Below are positions 45,040 to 54,098 of a stretch of DNA of 64,000 bases, one piece after another. This DNA is from Flagellimonas sediminis (GTDB taxonomy: Bacteria; Bacteroidota; Bacteroidia; Flavobacteriales; Flavobacteriaceae): positions 55,132-119,131 of the forward strand of contig NZ_JAAAMI010000011.1 of the NCBI RefSeq assembly GCF_010500845.1, in the 5' to 3' direction. Position 1 is the stretch's first letter; each line of letters opens with the position of its first letter. The notes under the pieces are model-generated. The model had not been told where the DNA came from, did not search any database, and worked only from the letters and a program-made list of their open reading frames with translations. The translations under genes and the position numbers were made by a program.

Positions 45040-45065
45040 TTTATTCGAACAATTTTTACCATGGA

Positions 45066-45626
45066 CTACAAATTCTCTAGATATTTAATTCGTTTCTTTT
45101 TCCGTTTTTTATAATAAGATGGGGCGAACCCCGTAACGTTTTTAAACTGGTTCGACAAATGTGAGACGCTACTGTAGGACAGCTTATAGGATATTTCCGT
45201 TAGATTCAATTCATCATACAGCAACAGTTGTTTGACGCGCTCAATTTTGTTTAAAATAATGTACTGCTGAATGGTGATTCCCTTTACTTCGGAAAATGTA
45301 TTTGCCAAATAGGTATAGTCATAACCCAGTTTTTCGTTGATGTAATCCGAGTAGTTTACCTTGGGCAATTCATCGGAATAATGGACCATTTCAATAATTA
45401 AGGCCTTAATCTTTTCAACCATGATCCTCCGCTTATCTTCAAGCAGTTCCAGACCGCAGGCCTTCAGGTTTTTACGTAGCTGATCTCTTTGGAAATCAGT
45501 GATATTCCCAAGGATTTCGATGGATCCAAGGTCTACGTTGACATAACGCAGGCCCAGCTTTCGCAGTTCTTGCTCTACCACCATCTTACAGCGCAAACTC
45601 ACCATATGTTTGATGTATATAAACAT
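45066..45626 (-). CDS. AraC-family regulator with degenerate HMA-like N-domain
   Basis: 186 residues. The C-terminal half (about 80-180) is an AraC helix-turn-helix pair (TEISYKLSYSSVSHLSNQFK, VTGFAPSYYKKRKKK). The N-terminal 60 residues follow the beta-alpha-beta pattern of an HMA domain (MVSLRCKMVVEQEL...LGLRYVNVDLGSIEI). The metal CxxC is reduced to a single Cys (SLRC). The upstream paralogue keeps CSRC, so this copy may have lost metal sensing or bind through other ligands. It is oriented towards the copper run and is the likely regulator. Confidence 0.82.
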   Translation of the reverse strand: MFIYIKHMVSLRCKMVVEQELRKLGLRYVNVDLGSIEILGNITDFQRDQLRKNLKACGLELLEDKRRIMVEKIKALIIEMVHYSDELPKVNYSDYINEKLGYDYTYLANTFSEVKGITIQQYIILNKIERVKQLLLYDELNLTEISYKLSYSSVSHLSNQFKNVTGFAPSYYKKRKKKRIKYLENL

Positions 45627-45646
45627 TTTGTTTTCATATTAAATTA

Positions 45647-45721
45647 GTGTCGTTGATAAAAGTAGCTGTTACCATAAGCCTTTGTCTGCATAATTTTCGT
45701 TCTTCCTTATATAATTTCGTC
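45647..45721. repeat. 75-bp upstream repeat, copy A
   Basis: Between the two AraC genes, covering the stop of the upstream one and the leader of the downstream one. It aligns without gaps to 49876-49950; 57 of the first 72 positions match by hand count. The best conserved parts are TATATAA, AAAATTATG and TACTTTTA on the minus strand. Confidence 0.6.
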
Positions 45722-46288
45722 AAGGAAGCTCCGTTTCCAGATTTGGCTGTTTTTATAATCCGTCATGCTTACTCCGGTAACGTTCTTGAACTGACTGGAC
45801 AAATGGTTCACGCTACTGTAATCGAGTAGATAGGCTATGTCCGAGAACCCATGCTGTTGCAACTGTATGAGCTCTTTGACCCTTTGGACCTTCAGTTTTA
45901 TAAAGTACTTTTCAATCGTGACGTTCTCTTTTTTGGAGAAAACCTTGCTCAACATCTTATAATCCCGATGTAGTTCCGCTGCCAAATGTTCTGAAGTCTT
46001 TTCCTTAATATGTAAAGGAAGGTCTGTTACAAGTTCGATTAAGGTGATCTTGATATTCTCAACGATCATTTCCTCCTCGTTCTTGGCGATTTCAAATCCG
46101 TTGGAATGAAGCACCTCCGCTATTTTCAAATCGATTTTTTTATCGATTTCAGTAGTGATACGGACTGATAGTTTGCCCAGTTCAAGGGAAAGCACTTCCA
46201 CACCGATTTCTTCAAGGTCTTGCTTTATGACCTTAAGGCACCGACTGCAGACCATATTCTTGATCCAGTATTCTCTCTGAGAATCCAT
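45707..46288 (-). CDS. AraC-family regulator with HMA-like N-domain
   Basis: 193 residues, paralogous to the AraC gene behind it. The N-terminus carries an HMA-like fold with an intact CxxC (NMVCSRCLKVIKQDLEEIG), then strand VEVLSLELGKLSVRI. The AraC DNA-binding domain covers about 90-185 (SDIAYLLDYSSVNHLSSQFK, VTGVSMTDYKN). Fusing a metallochaperone-type fold to an AraC reader suggests direct sensing of Cu(I) or transfer from a CopZ-like protein. The last codons lie in the 75-bp repeat. Confidence 0.85.
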   Translation of the reverse strand: MDSQREYWIKNMVCSRCLKVIKQDLEEIGVEVLSLELGKLSVRITTEIDKKIDLKIAEVLHSNGFEIAKNEEEMIVENIKITLIELVTDLPLHIKEKTSEHLAAELHRDYKMLSKVFSKKENVTIEKYFIKLKVQRVKELIQLQQHGFSDIAYLLDYSSVNHLSSQFKNVTGVSMTDYKNSQIWKRSFLDEII

Positions 46289-46431
46289 ACTTTAGGGTTT
46301 ATTAAATGTTCTAATTGCTTGTGTCCATAAGGACTCATTATTATTTGGTATTTTGACCAATTGGAGCGAGTGTCGTTGGAATAAAGGGTACGACATTAGA
46401 GGGCAGAACGCGATGTCGGCCAATAAGAAGT

Positions 46432-46456
46432 ACAGATTATTGGATCAATAATCTGT
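46432..46456. repeat. 10-bp stem-loop between HYC_CC_PP and AraC genes
   Basis: Perfect arms ACAGATTATT (46432-46441) and AATAATCTGT (46447-46456) with the loop GGATC. It lies 12 bases behind the HYC_CC_PP stop on the minus strand; it may stabilise or end that transcript, though no T-run follows. Confidence 0.5.
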
Positions 46457-46467
46457 TTGAATAAAAA

Positions 46468-46887
46468 TCAAATAAGGAAAGTTTCATGAAGCACAAGAAT
46501 GTCCTTCTCGATCCATGGCGGATCGTAATTTACAAAGGGAACGATGTTTTTATCTAGCCCTTCAAATCGATTTATATAGGTGTAAAAAAAGCTATGTAAG
46601 AAAACATAGTTTTCGATGCTGAATTCCGCGGTAACCTTTTTAACGTTGTCATCACCGGCCTTGCTAAATGTTTCATTCCTGCAACAATCCTCGGCTCCTA
46701 CAGAACACTCCTTGGAAGGACTTTCGCTTTTTTGAACTTTATCATCACAAGATTTTGCCTTACCAAATACGGCAATATCCACTAATTTGTTACAACAGAA
46801 ATGCATATCAGCGCTAAAGGATGTGGTCGCAAAAAGTATTGCGAACGTCAAACCGATGGATACTATTTTACGTAAAAAGCGCTTCAT
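46468..46887 (-). CDS. HYC_CC_PP family secreted protein
   Basis: 139 residues with a signal peptide (MKRFLRKIVSIGLTFAILFA). The family landmarks are all present: HFCC near residue 29, a second CC (AEDCCRN), and the C-terminal DPPWIEKDILVLHETFLI. The family is Bacteroidota-specific and often near copper genes; the Cys pairs suggest metal or thiol chemistry in the periplasm. It is a single gene with about 240 bases upstream that contain a strong palindrome. Confidence 0.88.
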   Translation of the reverse strand: MKRFLRKIVSIGLTFAILFATTSFSADMHFCCNKLVDIAVFGKAKSCDDKVQKSESPSKECSVGAEDCCRNETFSKAGDDNVKKVTAEFSIENYVFLHSFFYTYINRFEGLDKNIVPFVNYDPPWIEKDILVLHETFLI

Positions 46888-47023
46888 ACTCTAAAATTAG
46901 CAAAAAACTGTTTAAGTTTTAAAATTAAGGGTCAATTTGAAAAATATATAATAATCTAATTTTTATGTAGTTAGAATCAATTTAAATGATATTATTTTTC
47001 AAAAGTAACGTAAGTGATCAAAC

Positions 47024-47049
47024 ACAAACATGACGATCGTCATGTTTGT
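47024..47049. promoter_or_regulatory. 26-bp perfect palindrome
   Basis: ACAAACATGACGA followed directly by its reverse complement, without loop. It is 137-162 bases upstream of the HYC_CC_PP start and 79 bases behind the dehydrogenase subunit stop. A loop-free, A/T-flanked palindrome of this size looks like a dimeric regulator site rather than a terminator; no T-run follows on the minus strand. Confidence 0.55.
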
Positions 47050-47127
47050 AAAAAAACAGTTGAATCCTCCAAAAGCCCTTAAGTAGAGAAGAGCAGTACC
47101 TAATTTCAATAAAAATCCAATCAACTT

Positions 47128-47847
47128 TTACGTCAACAACGTTCCATTTTCATCCCATTCGGCCATGATTCCCCTTCTATTCTGATCTATGCATTTTGCA
47201 AGCCACTCTTCCTCGTAGGCTACGCCGTGCTGTTTCAAGACATCTTCGGGTACACCATCCCATACATTGGGTGTATTACCTTTATAGCCCAAATCTTGTA
47301 TCCCGATTTCCGAGGTGTAATAACCGGTAAGCGTCAAATTTCGCATCAAGGAAAAAAACTGTATTTCCATGGGGAGTTCGTTCTCCGGAACCGATATATC
47401 GGGATAGGCAATGGTGTCCAATAGTTGTTTTTGCCGGTCTTCGGAAGCCGATTTGAATTCCGTGCCAAATTGGGTATTGCTCTCGTGGTCCAACCACATG
47501 AGCCCGCCCCTGAGGGTTGTCTGCATTTCCGGAATATCCTTGGCCATAAATTCGATGAAATCCGGTACCCCTGCTTCCGTTGCGCTGCCAAATTTATCAT
47601 CAGCGGGCAAAATCAGATCGCTCAAAACGGCAATGGTACCCAATTCGTGTCCGTTGAAAAATTGCTCCGCTTCCAGTTCCACGATCCGTTCCTTCTCCTT
47701 TGGGGTCCGGCCATATTTGTAACTATATCCCTCAAGTATCTGGGCATCTTCCGCCTTGGCCTCCGCTTCCGGTTTGCAGCCGTGAACCGCCAATCCACCG
47801 GCGACCGAGCCTAGTATAATCGATTTTATGCTATTCCGTCTATCCAT
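47128..47847 (-). CDS. Gluconate 2-dehydrogenase subunit 3 family protein
   Basis: 239 residues with a twin-Arg-like leader (MDRRNSIKSIILGSVAGGLA) and a Cys soon after (VHGC), so it is probably exported by Tat and lipid-anchored. The body matches the small subunit of membrane sugar dehydrogenases (LGTIAVLSDLILPADD, EAGVPDFIEFMAKDIPEMQ). Its stop and start arrangement places it 4 bases behind the GMC gene. The pair would oxidise a sugar or alcohol in the periplasm and hand electrons to a cytochrome not seen here. Confidence 0.9.
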   Translation of the reverse strand: MDRRNSIKSIILGSVAGGLAVHGCKPEAEAKAEDAQILEGYSYKYGRTPKEKERIVELEAEQFFNGHELGTIAVLSDLILPADDKFGSATEAGVPDFIEFMAKDIPEMQTTLRGGLMWLDHESNTQFGTEFKSASEDRQKQLLDTIAYPDISVPENELPMEIQFFSLMRNLTLTGYYTSEIGIQDLGYKGNTPNVWDGVPEDVLKQHGVAYEEEWLAKCIDQNRRGIMAEWDENGTLLT

Positions 47848-47851
47848 TTTC

Positions 47852-49572
47852 CTATATGTTTTGCTGTTTCAACTGTTCTATTATATAGTCGGATGTTCTC
47901 CAGGAGAGCGCCAAGATGGTCCAGGTGGGGTTCTTGTCGGCCTGGGAAACAAAGGGCCCGGCATCGACGATAAATACATTGTCGGTATCGTGGAGTTGCT
48001 GAAACTTGTTCACTACGGAGGTCTTGGGGTCATTGCCCATTCTGGTCGTGCCCACTTCATGGATGATCCATCCCGGTGGCGATATACCATAGTCCTGTTC
48101 CTTGGTGGGTTTTGCGCCCAAGGCTTCCCCGCCCATATTGTGGATCAGTTCCTCAAAAGTGTCCTGCATGTGCCTTACCTGCTTTCGTTCGTGATCCGAC
48201 CATTTGTAGTTGAACCGAAGCACCGGAATTCCGAACTCATCTACTTTGGTAGGATCTATTTCACAATAGTTGTCCTTCATGGCGATGGACTCTCCCCGAC
48301 CACCAAAACCAATTACGGAACCATAGTATTTTTTGACATCTTCCCTGAGGACATTGCCATAAGCTCCCACTTTAGTGCCAAAAAATTTATTGAACTCGTT
48401 CGCATTGAAGCCGAACCCATAGTTGGGCATGCCCATTCCGCCCCATACCTCAATATGGTATCCGCGGGGGAAGTCCAATTTCTTATTGTCGCCCCACCAA
48501 GGGGAATATACGTGCATGCCCCCCACGCCGTCCTCGTTATAGGAAATTTTCCGGTTCATCAGATCCGGAATAAAGGCCGCCCTACTCGCCCCCGTGGAAT
48601 CGTGAAGATATTTTCCGACAATATCGCTGCTTTTGCCCAATCCGTTCGGGTGTTGGGCACTTTTGGAATTCAAGAGTATCCGGGCCGAGCTGCAGGCAGA
48701 TGCGGCAAGGACGACGACTTTGCCCTTTAACTTATATTCCTTTCTATCCTCTTTATTGATGTAGGAAACGCCGGTTGCCTTACCTTCTTCGTTGGTGGTA
48801 ACCTCCCTTACCATGGCATTTAGGAACAGATCGATCTGGCCGCCGTTTTTCTGTGCCGGGAAGATCAAACAGGTTTCCGCCGAGAAATCGGCATATACCA
48901 TGCAGGCCCTGGAGCATTGCGCGCAATAAAAACAGATGCCCCTATCCTCATTTATCATTTTGGTCAGGATCGACATCCTTGAGGGATAAACGGGTATATT
49001 CGATTTCCGTGCCCCACGGATGTAAAAAAGCTCGTGCAATCGAGGTTTGGGTGGGGGCAGAAAGAATCCATCGGGATCGTTGGGCAAGCCCTCGTTGGTG
49101 CCGAAAACCCCGATTAATTTATCTACTTTGTCATAATAGGGTTTTACATCCTCGTAGCCAATGGGCCAGTTATCGCCCAATCCATCCTCGTTTTTGTGTT
49201 TAAAATCCTTCGGGCCAAAGCGCAATGAAATCCTGCCCCAATGATTGGTCCGACCGCCCAACATTCGCGATCGGAACCACTTAAAATTACTCCCGTCACT
49301 GTTTGTGTAAGGCTCTCCTTCGATATCCCAACCTCCGTATGCGCTGTCAAAATCGCCAAAAGGCCTGACGGTATTCGCCCCTCTCCTTGGAGATTCCCAA
49401 GGCCATTTTAATTGCGTCATCAGTTCGGGATCCTTGGGGTCAAAGAACGGCCCGGCCTCCACAATGGCTACCTTTAGGCCCGAATCGGCGAGTATTTTGG
49501 TCGCCATGCCACCACCTGCGCCGGAGCCGACTATGATTACATCGTATAGGGTCGAAGATTTTTTATCTGCAT
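47852..49572 (-). CDS. GMC oxidoreductase, frame broken near its 5' end
   Basis: Large FAD-subunit of a periplasmic dehydrogenase. The open frame gives 551 residues starting at MATKILADSG, but the essential FAD motif lies just upstream in the same frame (YDVIIVGSGAGGG) with no start codon. The ATG at 49572 (MQIKNL...) is out of phase by one base. Adding one A to the A6 run at 49559-49564 would join them into MQIKKSSTLYDVIIVGSGAG. Catalytic markers at the end are intact (HEVGTTRMGNDP, SQADKNPTWTI). Either a real frameshift, slippage control or a base-count error is present. Subunit 3 follows 4 bases on. Confidence 0.85.
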
Positions 49573-49605
49573 AACAATTTTCTTATGTAATATACTGGGT
49601 AGTAA

Positions 49606-49655
49606 GACCTGTTCAGAGTAAGCGAAACCCCACATTCGGCTTTAGTGAACAGGTC
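49606..49655. promoter_or_regulatory. 50-nt stem-loop in the GMC leader
   Basis: Perfect 10-bp arms GACCTGTTCA (49606-49615) and TGAACAGGTC (49646-49655), with a partly paired inner part (AAGC..GAA / TTC..GGCTT). It ends 34 bases before the presumed ATG at 49572. It may be an RNA structure controlling the dehydrogenase operon, or an operator. Confidence 0.5.
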
Positions 49656-50212
49656 CTTGTAAAAACAATTTGAATTATTTTGCCTTTTTCGTCAGCCTGC
49701 ATTTTAATTCATTTAGGCTTATCATTTTGTCGTCTAGATTCTTTTATGTTAAGCCCAAAGGAAACAAGGCAATAAACTCCTGTCAAAAGACGAGGGGTCC
49801 TCCATTATTTTCCTAGCATCGTATTGACCTCGTAATCCTGCAGCCCACTGCGTTTCTTTTCATGAATATTATGTCTTGTCGAAGTTAAAAGTATCTGTTC
49901 CCAGCAATCTTTATCTACATAATTTTCTTTCTTTTTTATATAATTTCCCTCTAATACTTTCTATTGAATTCTTGGTTTTCAATAAAGGCTATGGTTGTTT
50001 TTGGATAAATACACTCAGCACAGTACTAAAAAATTTATTTGTGCTTTTGGGTATAGGACACTATAAATAGGACGCGTTCAAACACTCAATTAGACCCCCA
50101 TGTAGAGAAATTATTGATTTTACTATCTTCTATAATATGCGCTGAAGACTACACATGTGTTCTTTGCATACGATTTTTTAGCAAAAGACGTTTATTTATA
50201 AAAGTCTTTGTT
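49656..50212. other. Long spacer between GMC and Rieske genes
   Basis: No convincing gene. Short minus-strand frames (for example MISLNELKCRLTKKAK) have no recognisable family. The stretch holds copy B of the 75-bp repeat and must contain divergent promoters for the GMC operon and for the Rieske gene. Confidence 0.5.
49876..49950. repeat. 75-bp upstream repeat, copy B
   Basis: Gap-free alignment with 45647-45721 (about 79 per cent over 72 positions by hand count). It has the same orientation on the plus strand and lies about 300 bases upstream of the GMC start. Its shared blocks are TATATAA, AAAATTATG and TACTTTTA on the minus strand. Confidence 0.6.
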
Positions 50213-50641
50213 ATGGAAAGAAAACAATTTTTACAGAATCTAGGGGCAGGTGCAGCCTTTGCCCTTGTTTTTCCCTGTTTGAACGGATGTTCAAAAGACG
50301 GTGCGGTGGGGGGGCTTCCAGTCCCTACAGGAATTGATTTTACGGTCGATCTTGACTCTCAGGAAGGTGCCCCTTTACAGAATAATGGGGGCTTTATCTT
50401 GAAGCAATTTGTGGTGGTGGCCAAAAACTTGGAGGGGCAGTATGTGGCGGCAAGTCAGGTATGTAGCCATCAACAGACCGAGGAAGTTAGGTTTGTGGAG
50501 AACGACGGCGGTATTTACTATTGTTCTGCCCATGGCGCACGCTTTGACCAAACCGGAAAGCCCTTGAACAGTATTACGAGCAACCCTTTGAAAATATTCC
50601 AGACAGAACTTACGGGAAACCTACTTCGGGTCTTTGAATGA
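50213..50641 (+). CDS. Rieske 2Fe-2S lipoprotein
   Basis: About 142 residues from MERKQFLQNLGAGAAFALVF; an upstream in-frame ATG at 50114 adds 33 residues without leader features. The leader ends at a Cys (CLNGCSKD), so it is probably lipid-anchored. The cluster ligands are C-S-H (QVCSHQQ) and C-x2-H (YYCSAHGARFD). The family passes electrons in the periplasm. It is the only plus-strand gene in this part and ends 6 bases from the convergent DUF6503 gene. It could serve the neighbouring dehydrogenase. Confidence 0.88.
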   Translation: MERKQFLQNLGAGAAFALVFPCLNGCSKDGAVGGLPVPTGIDFTVDLDSQEGAPLQNNGGFILKQFVVVAKNLEGQYVAASQVCSHQQTEEVRFVENDGGIYYCSAHGARFDQTGKPLNSITSNPLKIFQTELTGNLLRVFE

Positions 50642-50647
50642 ATTGGA

Positions 50648-51412
50648 CTAGGTTCTGGGTATCTTTTCAATTTTCACATTTTTCAATTCGATGAGCGAGA
50701 GCTCCTCCAGTTGGTCATTTTCAAAAGCCTTCTCGATTTCATCAAAATCAATGCCGTCCTTTATTTTAGGTTGTAGGTTACGGTAATCCTGTATTACGAC
50801 CCCATTAACGTTGCGCTGGTTGTATGCTTCCCGAAACCGCATTCCCCCTTTGCCGGTAAAGTATTTGTAAGCCAGATAATCCATACTATAATCCTCAACA
50901 TCGAACCAATAGAGGAACACATCCTCAAAATCATCGCCACCGCCCTCTTGCTTAAAAGTAACACGGATTTTATAGTACTCCTTACTTTTTATCACGCTTC
51001 TACCTTGGTCTTCTACAATGACCGCGGGATCTTTGAGCCAAAGGGGCAAAAACGCAAAATACATCACTGAATTTACCGAATTGGTATAGGCTTTCTCTCT
51101 TTTTTCGGTAAGGCTTATCAAGGTATCGGCCACATAGCGGACCAGCCCCTTATTGGTATAGACATCCCGTATTTCCGTGCTATCGCCTTTCTTGCCGATT
51201 CTTGTGTATTCAAATCGCCCCTGGTTTCTTTTGTATTTATAATGATAATCCCGAAAATCAAATGAAGCCTTTGCATTTTTCAATTTTTCGGTTCCCGAAA
51301 CTGCTATCGCCTTATCGATGATATCTTTTTGCGCAAAGGAAAGACTAAAAGATAGTATGGATATGATTATTGGAATCGAAAAAAAGAATGGTTTGTTGCT
51401 TACTTGTTTCAT
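50648..51412 (-). CDS. DUF6503-like periplasmic protein
   Basis: About 254 residues from MKQVSNKPFFFSIPIIISIL with a signal peptide ending at SFAQ; a longer frame to 51586 adds 58 residues that would precede the leader and is unlikely. The mature part reads KDIIDKAIAVSGTEKLKNAK, FDFRDYHYKYKR, then a lipocalin/LolA-like strand pattern (VFLYWFDVEDYSMDYLAYKY). I associate this pattern with DUF6503, whose function is unknown. It lies about 270 bases behind the TonB receptor, in the same direction. Confidence 0.65.
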   Translation of the reverse strand: MKQVSNKPFFFSIPIIISILSFSLSFAQKDIIDKAIAVSGTEKLKNAKASFDFRDYHYKYKRNQGRFEYTRIGKKGDSTEIRDVYTNKGLVRYVADTLISLTEKREKAYTNSVNSVMYFAFLPLWLKDPAVIVEDQGRSVIKSKEYYKIRVTFKQEGGGDDFEDVFLYWFDVEDYSMDYLAYKYFTGKGGMRFREAYNQRNVNGVVIQDYRNLQPKIKDGIDFDEIEKAFENDQLEELSLIELKNVKIEKIPRT

Positions 51413-51678
51413 ATAGTTCTTGATCGGTCCAGTTGTTTTTTGGCAATTCATTTTATTTCTTGTTTGTTGGTATTCCCTTATTTTTTTCATTAATAGCTTT
51501 GGTCTCCGTATGTAAAAAGTCCGGTGCCAAGAACTGTATCCGTTCCCGTATTTTTTTTGCCTTATCTTCTTCCCCGGTACTGACATATCGCAAATAACGA
51601 TGGTTATTTTTAAATTTTTGGTCGTCCCTTTTAGATAATTCAGTAGGCTAGTTCAATTTTAAGCAGTCATTAAATCTA

Positions 51679-53913
51679 TTAAAATCCATAGGTTATTGAA
51701 AAATTAATCCCAAATGGATGCCCAGGCCGTAATCCGGCAGGAACCCTTGACACCGCATAGGTCGTATCGAACAAGTTAATGATATTGGCGGAAAAGGTGA
51801 AGTGGCTATTATAGAAATAGCGACCGGACAGGTCAACGACAAAATTGGAATCTACCCTTAAATTTGTGGGAATGGTCCCTGTTCCTGCTTGTGTCCTGAA
51901 TGCATCGATATAGCGTGCACCCATGTCAATGCCAAACTTTTCATGCCCCAGGCCAAGGTTCAAATTGAACTGGTTCTTGGCGATATAGGGTATCTCATCA
52001 CCCACCGAGACTTCCCCGAATATAGCGTTGGCACTGTCAAATGAACTAAGAAACTCGGTATCGGTCAAAGTATAGTTAAACGTTAACGGTAAGCGGACCT
52101 TTTCCGAGCTGTTATTCAAAAGGTTATAGTTCAACGATACTTCTACACCGCTGACCCTTACCTCGCCAGCGTTGAATTGGTCCAAGCTGCCCGTACCACC
52201 TGTAGCCGCAAGGTCGCTCCCCAACAAGTTTTGATAGTCGTTATAGTAGCCTACCACTTCGCCTTGAATTCCATGATAATTGAAACGGGTACCCAATTCA
52301 TAATTTATACTGCTTTCCGCATCTTGGCCTTCGTTATTGCCGGGAGGGGAAAACCCCTTGTGCACCCCGCCAAAAACGGAAAGATTTTCGGCAAAGGTAT
52401 AATTTGCCCCTATTCCCGGAATCCAAACATCCACTTGGTTCTCACGTTCGGAAAGGTCCGTACCCGATCTCGTTGCATCGTTGGTACCGTAATTTATCCT
52501 GCCCAACGTAATATTCTCGTACCGAATACCCGGGGTGAATGTAAACCTGCCCAAATTTAGTTTGTACAAGGTATGTGCAGCAACTGCCTTCGCGTTGCCG
52601 ATACGGTTGGCATCCGCCCCTTTGATGCCGACTGTTGTGCGTATTAGTTCATTGTTCTGAAAACCATACCTGTCTACCCATTGAAACCTGTCCTCCTCAT
52701 CCTCATGGTACCGTATACCCAGCTCCAGGCTTTGTAACCAGTCAGCGCCCCAGCGCAACCGGGCAATGGACTGTATTCCTTGGGAGGTATACCTCCTGTT
52801 ATTCGCTTTTATGCCGAACACATCTTCCGGGGTATCCGTGTTTCCCAACAGGGCATTGTATTCCATGGCATAGGTTTCCGGATCTGCGAGCACATTGTTT
52901 ATTCCAATGCGCTCCCCAAGATTTACATCGTCCAATTTATACCAGTTGCGCTTAAACTTGTTCACATATCCCGTGGTGGTAATGGACAGGGCCTGGGAAA
53001 GTTTAAGAAAATGTGTTAATTGGTATTGTTGGTGCTCCGCTTCCATCACATCTTCCGAGGATGCCCTGTATCTGCGGTACGGGTTTTCATTGAAATCGGC
53101 ATCGGTCAACCCTAAATAGGTTTCATTGGCCCTTTCTTCGGAAAATTGGATTTTAAAGAGAAGGGATTGATAGACTTTGGCACCTTCATCGGTATTCATT
53201 CGAAACTTTGCCAAATAGTCCGATTTATCAAAACCCGTATTTCCCCCTCCGTCAATATTTTTAAAACCGTCTGAATTGTAGTTATAGTATTCGCTTACGA
53301 ATCCGAAGTTCTTAAAACTATCGCCTACCACGATCTGGGTATTCTTTGAATTGAAGTTACCGGCCGATAAGGTCGCTCTTCCCATAAACCGCTCCGGTAT
53401 CCGGGTAGAGATCATGTTGATGGCGCCACCCGTAGTATTTGGCCCATATTGCACCTGACTACTTCCCTTCAATATTTCCACGGCCTGCATCCTTCCGATC
53501 GTGGGGAAATAATATGCGGCAGGAGCACTGTAGGGGGCGGGGGCTATAAGTACCCCATCTTCCATAAGATTGATTTTTGCACTACGTTCTGGAGAAGTAC
53601 CCCTCAAACTGATATTGGGCCGTAATCCAAAACCGTCCTCCTCGTAGATATTGACCCCGGGCACGTTTCTCAATATCCTGTTAATATCGTTATAACTGAA
53701 TTTTTGGAGTTCTTTCGCCGATATATAATTTGCGGAACCCGTTCTGTTGCTGGCTTCAAATTTACTCCCTAGAATTGCACTTCCATTGACTATGACCTCG
53801 TTTAAGACTTCCGTTTTCAGGACAGTTGAATCTTTGCCATCATTGCTTTCCTGTGATAATCCTAAATTCGCTGTCAGGAGCATTATTGAAAATACAGTTA
53901 AAAACCATTTCAT
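51679..53913 (-). CDS. TonB-dependent receptor, FecA-like
   Basis: A 744-residue outer-membrane receptor: signal MKWFLTVFSIMLLTANLGLS, a TonB-box-like VLNEVIVNGS, the plug domain (LRNVPGVNIYEEDGFG, ISLRGTSPERS, VEILKGSSQVQYGPNTTGG) and a 22-strand barrel ending FSITYGF. The plug sequence is like FecA (ferric dicitrate) receptors, so iron chelate uptake is plausible, although other TonB substrates, including copper complexes, are possible. There is no carboxypeptidase-like extra domain as in SusC. It has its own promoter at 53948-53978. Confidence 0.93.
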   Translation of the reverse strand: MKWFLTVFSIMLLTANLGLSQESNDGKDSTVLKTEVLNEVIVNGSAILGSKFEASNRTGSANYISAKELQKFSYNDINRILRNVPGVNIYEEDGFGLRPNISLRGTSPERSAKINLMEDGVLIAPAPYSAPAAYYFPTIGRMQAVEILKGSSQVQYGPNTTGGAINMISTRIPERFMGRATLSAGNFNSKNTQIVVGDSFKNFGFVSEYYNYNSDGFKNIDGGGNTGFDKSDYLAKFRMNTDEGAKVYQSLLFKIQFSEERANETYLGLTDADFNENPYRRYRASSEDVMEAEHQQYQLTHFLKLSQALSITTTGYVNKFKRNWYKLDDVNLGERIGINNVLADPETYAMEYNALLGNTDTPEDVFGIKANNRRYTSQGIQSIARLRWGADWLQSLELGIRYHEDEEDRFQWVDRYGFQNNELIRTTVGIKGADANRIGNAKAVAAHTLYKLNLGRFTFTPGIRYENITLGRINYGTNDATRSGTDLSERENQVDVWIPGIGANYTFAENLSVFGGVHKGFSPPGNNEGQDAESSINYELGTRFNYHGIQGEVVGYYNDYQNLLGSDLAATGGTGSLDQFNAGEVRVSGVEVSLNYNLLNNSSEKVRLPLTFNYTLTDTEFLSSFDSANAIFGEVSVGDEIPYIAKNQFNLNLGLGHEKFGIDMGARYIDAFRTQAGTGTIPTNLRVDSNFVVDLSGRYFYNSHFTFSANIINLFDTTYAVSRVPAGLRPGHPFGINFSITYGF

Positions 53914-53947
53914 ATTATACTTATTTAGATTGAATAAAAATAAAGTG

Positions 53948-53978
53948 CAAACGTAGGATAATTTTTGGTTTGGCGCAA
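53948..53978 (-). promoter_or_regulatory. Bacteroidota-type promoter of the TonB receptor
   Basis: The -7 box TACGTTTG (53955-53948) fits the TAnnTTTG consensus of this phylum exactly, with TTG (53978-53976) twenty bases upstream as the -33 element. The box lies 35 bases before the receptor ATG. Confidence 0.6.
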
Positions 53979-54098
53979 TCTTATTGAGAAAGATTCTAAA
54001 TAATTTTTTAGTTTTATAATTACTATTAAGTTTATTGCTTTATCCATTTTGGAACTGTCAAAAAAACCGAAATGGGTATATGTCAGAATCTGTTTTGA

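Noticed and set aside
47828..48730. 300-codon plus-strand frame opposite the GMC gene
   Set aside because: The minus-strand frame carries the intact dehydrogenase; the antisense frame lacks a leader and any motif.
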